From assembly GCA_902772605.1 (NCBI GenBank), contig CACYBG010000211.1, positions 1 to 11,104 of the forward strand: a stretch of DNA of 11,104 nucleotides, in the 5' to 3' direction. Below are positions 8,301-11,104 of the stretch, piece after piece. The notes below the pieces were generated by a model. It was given only the letters and a program-made list of their open reading frames with translations. It did no database searches and was not told the origin of the DNA. The DNA comes from an uncultured Spirochaetaceae bacterium. Lineage in GTDB: Bacteria; Spirochaetota; Spirochaetia; Treponematales; Treponemataceae. A program made the position numbers and the translations under genes. Within the stretch, counting starts at the first letter, position 1. Every line of letters begins with the position of its first letter.

Positions 8301-8455
8301 AGCCGATTGGAGTCACCGTCGTCGGAGGATTGATTTCGTCAACGTTCATAACGCTCTTCTTCATACCGGTACTCTATTCGCTGGTCATGAAAAAGCGGAA
8401 GTCCGGCGTAAAATCAATCGTGGTGAAATCGCTCGAAACTTCTGAGTCAAACTGA
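5342..8455 (+). CDS. RND-family efflux transporter, inner-membrane pump subunit (HAE1/AcrB-like)
   Basis: At 1037 residues this is a full-length RND permease that would export lipophilic or drug-like compounds using an ion gradient. The layout is canonical. TM1 is at about 10-28, followed by a large periplasmic loop opening with MPDTEYPYLMISASY. TM2-TM6 start near 334, and TM7 is near 535-553. A second periplasmic loop contains a six-glycine stretch near 608-613, and TM8-TM12 close the protein. In TM4, GMIVDASIVMIDN has Asp397 at the place of AcrB Asp407, but Ala398 where AcrB has Asp408. In TM10, Asn926 replaces AcrB Lys940. The RPVLMTTFTTILGMLP motif of TM11 is kept. Similar substitutions occur in other HAE1 subgroups, so ion coupling may differ from AcrB. 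Neighbouring channel and adaptor genes complete the pump. Substrate cannot be told. Confidence 0.95.
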   Translation: MLSQKTLDHPILVLIVFALLGLMGAFTIGKTEVSLMPDTEYPYLMISASYANAGPESVEKSVTTPLENSLVSLNGLKSITSTSSEGSCRISLEFNYGTDLDKMTNDVRDKLDRVSRSLPDNVSPSIMKMNSSASSIMRISIRGNRTTDDLKKIAEDYILDVLEQADGVGEASVMGGRTKIVRVELEQNRLEAYGLSLSAVSSSLSGQNIELGGGSIIEGTKSYSVRTTGEYKSIDEINDTVVATINGYGVRVSDLGRAYMGYTDASSYVYINGVPGVYISVTKQSGTNSVTVADAVYKKIEEVKAILPDDITLEIVSDETESIRDTLSTLLESAWQGIILAVIVLFVFLCNFKSTIIIGVSIPLSIIITLLCMNFAGITLNMMTMTGLILGVGMIVDASIVMIDNIYAYRLRGTKPKISAILGSQEMMMSIISGNLTTICVFVPFLFFMKDLGMMGQMFKEIIFTIVIALVSSLLVAIFLIPVLAGHFLPLTNRNEKPVKNPVLKFIYGLFGKAQGAVQKIYDRALAGALNHRAATLVMCFSALAISLIFLRTIRIEMMPNSRQSSVSLSIAMPSGTSLEETASVINDFQKIVESEIKGYDTIVASIGGGGGGSSYTGSIQINLPEPEKQVDTDNDIRTKLRAHFNDYTDVTFNFGRGMRQQMSGDDINIAVKSASLDQALEVANKIADIIESNPNLGEASIDTSDGLPQVEIEIDRQRAYNFGVSVSTVAREIKAALEGSVATTYREKGADYSVYVMLRPEDRQNVIDLERIYVNGSKGPVCVANVASVVKGMGPISIRHENRNRIVHVTANLLTEMNANVAEDQIKEAISNTFIMPDGVTLSYEGSWKETTSQMGTYGLIILMAILLVFGVMAATYESFKAPLINMTTIPFLIIGVVLICKVTGQAISILSAIGLIMLVGIVVNNGIILVDYTNLLVDRGVELKEACYQSGKSRLRPVLMTTFTTILGMLPMCFASGNGTAAMIQPIGVTVVGGLISSTFITLFFIPVLYSLVMKKRKSGVKSIVVKSLETSESN

Positions 8456-8460
8456 GGGGA
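8455..8460 (+). promoter_or_regulatory. Ribosome binding site overlapping the pump stop codon
   Basis: AGGGGA begins on the last base of the TGA stop (8453-8455) of the pump gene and ends three bases before ATG 8464. The spacing is a little short if the whole run pairs, but normal if AGG is the core. The overlap suggests the small gene is translated by ribosomes finishing the pump. Confidence 0.6.
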
Positions 8461-8463
8461 ATT

Positions 8464-8751
8464 ATGTACAGGATAGAAATTATTTCAAACAAGTCCGTTG
8501 AGGAAGACATAACCGAAGCACTCGAAAACTACATGCCCGGAATCCTTTATACGACACTGCCCATGGTGTACGGAAGGGGAGGCGACGATTACAAGATGGG
8601 AAATGCAACCTGGCCCGAAACGAATTTCGTAATGATTTCATACATCAAGGACGAAGAAATCGACAGGATAAAGGAAATCATCAGGTCCGTAAAGGAAAAA
8701 TTCAAGGGCGAAGGAATAAAGCTCTTTGCGGTCAAGGCCGAGGAACTTTAG
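8464..8751 (+). CDS. PG0541-family transporter-associated protein, PII-like small cytoplasmic protein
   Basis: This 95-residue protein has no signal peptide or membrane segment and should stay in the cytoplasm. Its pattern is beta-alpha-beta-beta-alpha-beta: strand YRIEIIS (2-8), helix near 11-24, a loop near 34-50 rich in Gly and charged residues in the place of the PII T-loop, strand NFVMISYI (54-61), helix near 63-80, and strand KLFAVKAEE (86-94). This is the ferredoxin-like layout of the PII superfamily. Small proteins of this kind (PG0541 in Porphyromonas gingivalis) are encoded next to RND efflux genes, and here it is the last gene of such an operon, eight bases after the pump. I infer a ligand-sensing or regulatory role on the pump; no ligand can be named. 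The family call rests on recall of sequence and context. Confidence 0.75.
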   Translation: MYRIEIISNKSVEEDITEALENYMPGILYTTLPMVYGRGGDDYKMGNATWPETNFVMISYIKDEEIDRIKEIIRSVKEKFKGEGIKLFAVKAEEL

Positions 8752-8783
8752 GGAATTAAATCTCCGATAAAAGTCCGTTTCAA

Positions 8784-8831
8784 AAAAATATGGAGGCTCC
8801 CCCAAACGTATGCTGTGCATCCGCTTGGGGG
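8784..8831 (-). terminator. Possible terminator for the minus-strand hydrogenase operon
   Basis: Read on the minus strand, the strong hairpin 8831-8799 is followed, after about eight bases of mixed sequence, by ATATTTTTTT. The gap between stem and T-run is longer than in a classical intrinsic terminator, so efficiency is doubtful. On the plus strand the same hairpin has no T-run after it, but it could still slow polymerase coming from the efflux operon. Confidence 0.35.
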
Positions 8832-8944
8832 CGGGCTTTCCTGGACTCCGGCTTTCGCCTCCGAACCCGCTCCGCGGGTTTTCGCTTCGCTCATCCATCC
8901 AATCCCTAGCCCGGACGGTTAAACGTCGGATGACTGCCGTTCGG
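8792..8944. repeat. GC-rich multi-hairpin intergenic element between convergent genes
   Basis: This stretch fills the gap between the PG0541-like gene and the hydrogenase gene. The core 8799-8880 is about 67% G+C by hand count, well above the flanking genes. It contains three inverted repeats: 8799-8813 with 8817-8831 (13 of 15 pairs, loop TGT), 8864-8870 with 8874-8880 (7 of 7, loop TCC), and 8911-8918 with 8937-8944 (7 of 8 plus one G-U on the plus RNA). Small motifs such as GCTTTC and CGCTTCGCTC add to a repeat-like look. It resembles dispersed intergenic elements of the REP type, but copies elsewhere cannot be seen in this window. No credible gene lies in it. Confidence 0.55.
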
Positions 8945-8945
8945 T

Positions 8946-10433
8946 TTACTGGACACCCGCAGACTTTACGTATTTATCCAGCTGCACGTTTGCAAGGTTT
9001 ACCTTTTGAACGACGCATGGACCTGCTATGCATCCGCCTTCACAGCTCATGACTTCAACCAGGTTTCCGGTTTTTTCGTCCGGTTTCACGCGACCTGCAT
9101 TTATGTCACCATAGTAGCGGAGTTTTTTCATTCCTTCCTTATTCAATCCGTTGATTACATCCAGCTTGAGTATGGACGGATCCTTAAGCCTGCATCGAAC
9201 TGCCTGTGCGACTCCACCTGAACGGGCGAAATTCCTTGCGCTTGCACTTGGCTTATCCTGCTTTATTAGCGGCTCAAGCTTTGTTACGTCGATATCCTTC
9301 GCTTCAAAGAATGCATTCAGTTCTTCGGCGGTTATTACGTAATCCACGAAATCGTCGTCGAATCCTTCGCGCCTTTTTGCAAGACAGGGACCTACGAAAA
9401 CGGTTACGCATTCAGGATTGTCCCTTTTTGCAATTTCCGCGGCATAGTGCATGGGGCTTCTCGTTTCAGAAACGCATGGGTCCAAATCCGGTACGTGTAT
9501 GTGGACTGCACGGACATATGCCGAACAGCAGGAGGTGGTCATGAGCCTGTCTCCCTTCTTCATGCGCTCTTCAAATTCAGCGGCTTCCTTTTCCGCACAG
9601 ATGTCTGCACCCTGGGCGACTTCGTATACTTCGGTGAATCCAAGTTTCTTGAATCCTGCTTCAAGCTGTTCGGAACTTACCTTGAACTGCGATGCGATTG
9701 CCGGTGCGTACATCACGCTTACCTTCTGTCCGTTCATTATGTGCTTGATTACGTCCACAAGCTGACTCTTGTCCATCATGGCTCCGAATGGACATTCCTG
9801 CATGCATTTTCCGCAGTATATGCACTTGTGAAAGTCAATGACTTCATGACCGTCTTCACCCTTGGAAATTGCTCCGACTGGACATGCTGCCTCACATGGA
9901 ACTGTAATCTTGATTATCGCATGGTACGGACAGTTCTGTTCACAGAGTCCGCAGTGAATGCATTTTTCCGCATCGATGTGTGCATGGTGGATTATGTGTA
10001 TGGCTTTTTTTGGACAGTTGACCATGCATGGACGTGCGAAACATCCCTGACATGCGTTGGTGACCATGAAGTTCTGCTTTACGCATCCGTTGCAGGCTTC
10101 GTGAAGGACCGTAATCATCGGCCATGTCGGTTTTTCTCTGGACAGGGCTTCCTTTGCATAATCGTCAAGGTCGTTCAGGTCGCTGTATTTTTCAACGGAT
10201 ATACCCATGCGGGCAAGAATCCTCATCCTCAGAAGTTCCCTGTCGTGGTAGGTGCAGCATCCTATTGGTGGAGTTCCCGCAGGACGCATTTCAATCGGTA
10301 TCCTGTTGATTTTTCTGGAATCAAGTTCGCCTGCAAGCTGAAGTCTGGCTATCCTGACCAGAAGTTCCTTTTTTACTTTCGTGGAGTTGTTGTTTATGTT
10401 CATTTTCAGTCGTTGAATGCGGTCGAAATTCAT
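8946..10433 (-). CDS. Monomeric [FeFe] hydrogenase, group B-like, with N-terminal iron-sulfur domains
   Basis: This 495-residue protein should catalyse reversible proton reduction to H2 in the cytoplasm of an anaerobe. An N-terminal region with IEMRPAGTPPIGCC (47-60) precedes cysteine clusters: C114/117/128/131/136/140, ferredoxin motifs C158/161/164/168 and C204/207/210/214, and C180/184. These are enough for at least three [4Fe-4S] clusters. The H-domain keeps its ligands: C303 in TSCCSAY, C350 in GPCLAK, and C464 and C468 in MSCEGGC. Cys302, Glu283, Glu286 and Ser326 align by eye with the CpI proton path (C299, E279, E282, S319), and Lys353 with K358. The P-signature motifs differ from group A (TSCCPGW, MPCTSKK, GGGQP), which is why I call it group B-like. 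Electron partner and direction are unknown. No maturase genes are in the window. ATG 10433 lacks its own ribosome site but overlaps a small upstream ORF; ATG 10403 is an alternative start. Confidence 0.88.
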   Translation of the reverse strand: MNFDRIQRLKMNINNNSTKVKKELLVRIARLQLAGELDSRKINRIPIEMRPAGTPPIGCCTYHDRELLRMRILARMGISVEKYSDLNDLDDYAKEALSREKPTWPMITVLHEACNGCVKQNFMVTNACQGCFARPCMVNCPKKAIHIIHHAHIDAEKCIHCGLCEQNCPYHAIIKITVPCEAACPVGAISKGEDGHEVIDFHKCIYCGKCMQECPFGAMMDKSQLVDVIKHIMNGQKVSVMYAPAIASQFKVSSEQLEAGFKKLGFTEVYEVAQGADICAEKEAAEFEERMKKGDRLMTTSCCSAYVRAVHIHVPDLDPCVSETRSPMHYAAEIAKRDNPECVTVFVGPCLAKRREGFDDDFVDYVITAEELNAFFEAKDIDVTKLEPLIKQDKPSASARNFARSGGVAQAVRCRLKDPSILKLDVINGLNKEGMKKLRYYGDINAGRVKPDEKTGNLVEVMSCEGGCIAGPCVVQKVNLANVQLDKYVKSAGVQ

Positions 10434-10501
10434 TGAAGCGCATGGAAAGCCGACCGTAAGTCCGTTCCGTTTGCAAGCAGAAGCTGAAATTCAGAATCCA
10501 T
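10430..10501 (-). CDS. Possible 23-codon leader ORF overlapping the hydrogenase start
   Basis: On the minus strand an ATG at 10501 opens 23 codons beginning MDSEFQLLLA. It ends in a TGA (10432-10430) that overlaps the hydrogenase ATG (10433-10431) as ATGA. GGA lies seven bases before its ATG, a modest ribosome site, while the hydrogenase ATG has none. This layout is typical of translational coupling. The peptide matches nothing I know. It could also be chance, or a frameshifted remnant of an upstream gene. Confidence 0.35.
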   Translation of the reverse strand: MDSEFQLLLANGTDLRSAFHALQ

Positions 10502-10531
10502 GCCTTCATCCAAAAAGAAATGTCAGGTTGC

Positions 10532-10984
10532 TTAAAGGAATTTTCCCATCTCCATTTTGCAAAGCTGGTCGCAGATTTCGTTGTATTCGACCCCTGCGTG
10601 TCCCTTGACCCATTTCCATTCTATGTTGAGCTGACCGTAAAGTTCGTCCAGTGCAATCCACAGGTCCTGATTCAGAACCGGTTTTTTTGCGGCGGTCTTC
10701 CATCCGTTTTTCTTCCAGTTCTTTATCCATGAGGTGATACCGTTCTTAACGTATTGGCTGTCAGAGTAGACTTCTATTTTCCGTGTGCGCCAATCATTGT
10801 TCTTGACGGCGGCATCCAGCGCTGCGATTGCGGCGGAAAGTTCCATCCTGTTGTTGGTTGTGGCTTTTTCGCCGCCGCTGAGTTTCGTTACGTTTCCGCC
10901 GTCAATTATGACGCATCCCCATCCTCCCGGACCGGGATTTCCGGAACATCCTCCGTCGGTGTAAATTGTCAAAAGTTCTTCCAT
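10532..10984 (-). CDS. rnhA: Ribonuclease HI
   Basis: This 150-residue enzyme cuts the RNA strand of RNA-DNA hybrids, removing primers and R-loops. The type 1 RNase H fold is clear: IYTDGGCSGNPGPGGWG (7-23) with Asp10, NNRMELSAAIAAL (44-56) with Glu48, EVYSDSQYV (71-79) with Asp75, KGHAG (127-131) with His129, and NEICDQL (135-141) with Asp139. This is the full set of metal ligands and the catalytic histidine of Escherichia coli RNase HI (D10, E48, D70, H124, D134). The basic segment WIKNWKKNGWK (86-96) corresponds to the substrate-binding handle. The C-terminus stops soon after the last catalytic residue. I start at ATG 10984, because the family begins just before the first strand; the frame is open to 11086 but that stretch holds a terminator. 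The hydrogenase lies 98 bases downstream. Confidence 0.95.
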   Translation of the reverse strand: MEELLTIYTDGGCSGNPGPGGWGCVIIDGGNVTKLSGGEKATTNNRMELSAAIAALDAAVKNNDWRTRKIEVYSDSQYVKNGITSWIKNWKKNGWKTAAKKPVLNQDLWIALDELYGQLNIEWKWVKGHAGVEYNEICDQLCKMEMGKFL

Positions 10985-10992
10985 AGAAAACG

Positions 10993-10998
10993 AGTATA
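10993..10998 (-). promoter_or_regulatory. Candidate -10 box of rnhA, implying a leaderless mRNA
   Basis: On the minus strand TATACT (10998-10993) matches five of six bases of the -10 consensus and lies eight bases before ATG 10984, so transcription would start at or next to the ATG. There is no ribosome binding site before the ATG, which agrees with a leaderless message. No good -35 is present; the region 17 bases upstream is a T-run. Confidence 0.35.
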
Positions 10999-11009
10999 CA
11001 CGTTTTTGC

Positions 11010-11050
11010 AAAAAAAAACACCAGAGGATGAAAGATTTTTTTTCTCTGGT
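11010..11050 (-). terminator. Intrinsic terminator of a minus-strand gene beyond the window
   Basis: On the minus strand ACCAGAG (11050-11044) pairs with CTCTGGT (11026-11020) across a 17-base loop, followed after one G by nine Ts (11018-11010). A seven-pair stem directly followed by a long T-run is the classical Rho-independent form. It would end the gene upstream of rnhA and isolate rnhA under its own promoter. Confidence 0.6.
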
Positions 11051-11085
11051 CAGGTTGAAAATTGTGCTTGGTCGTAAGGCTCCCA

Positions 11086-11104
11086 TTTTCCACTTCGTGG
11101 AAAA
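11086..11104. repeat. Perfect 8-base inverted repeat at the window edge
   Basis: TTTTCCAC (11086-11093) and GTGGAAAA (11097-11104) are perfect inverted copies around TTC. On either strand the RNA would fold into a tight hairpin with an A/U-rich base. It may continue past the window. It could be a second terminator of the off-window gene, but no longer T-run is visible here. Confidence 0.5.

Noticed and set aside
8830..8930. Possible integron attC site, because GTTAAAC at 8918-8924 fits the core-site pattern.
   Set aside because: No matching inverse core with the RYYYAAC pattern is found at a proper distance, and there is no integrase or cassette array nearby.
8810..9052. An 80-codon plus-strand open frame across the intergenic element.
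   Set aside because: It starts inside a hairpin, has no ribosome site, runs antisense into the hydrogenase 3' end and has a low-complexity repeat-derived sequence.
9447..10436. A 329-codon plus-strand open frame.
   Set aside because: It lies antisense to the hydrogenase gene, whose cysteine motifs are unmistakable. The frame is open because of the codon use on the other strand, and its product resembles no protein family.
10321..10509. A 62-codon minus-strand frame beginning at ATG 10509.
   Set aside because: It overlaps the hydrogenase coding region out of frame for about 110 bases, so it is unlikely to be real. The shorter 10501-10430 ORF with the stop-start overlap is the better candidate.
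10985..11086. Longer N-terminus for ribonuclease HI from ATG 11086.
   Set aside because: The extra 34 residues are translated from the terminator and T-run and match nothing in RNase HI, which begins just before the first strand.

Overview
The window looks like chromosomal DNA from a host-associated anaerobic bacterium. My best guess is a Treponema-like spirochete. Three things point there: an RND efflux adaptor without the alpha-helical hairpin (the state described for BesA of Borrelia burgdorferi), a group B-like oxygen-sensitive [FeFe] hydrogenase, and diderm-type envelope proteins (a lipoprotein and a TolC-type channel). There is no rRNA or other taxonomic marker, so this assignment is an inference. 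I see no tRNA, rRNA, CRISPR array, insertion sequence or phage gene.

Left part, plus strand (1-2675): three envelope or hypothetical genes. The first is cut by, or begins at, the window edge. The second overlaps it by 8 bases and has a membrane anchor. The third is a lipoprotein. The second and third share co-linear motifs and look like diverged paralogues.

Middle part, plus strand (about 2738-8751): a complete tripartite RND efflux operon in the order TolC-like outer-membrane channel, membrane fusion protein, inner-membrane RND transporter, then a 95-residue cytoplasmic protein of the PG0541 family, which looks PII-like. A plausible sigma-70 promoter and a leader stem-loop precede the first gene. 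The adaptor and pump genes overlap by one base, and the ribosome binding site of the small gene overlaps the pump stop codon, so the set is probably expressed together. The adaptor and channel should link the pump to the cell surface. The small protein may adjust the pump from the cytoplasm.

Right part, minus strand (11104-8946): an intrinsic terminator from a gene beyond the window, a promoter-like -10 box that would give a leaderless mRNA, ribonuclease HI, a 23-codon ORF whose stop overlaps the next start, and a monomeric multi-cluster [FeFe] hydrogenase. The plus and minus operons converge on a short GC-rich intergenic element (8792-8944) with three strong inverted repeats. It may be a dispersed repeat and may also end transcription.

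The most unusual points are the hairpin-less adaptor, the altered proton-relay positions in its pump, the PII-like partner, the small coupled ORF before the hydrogenase, and the multi-hairpin element.
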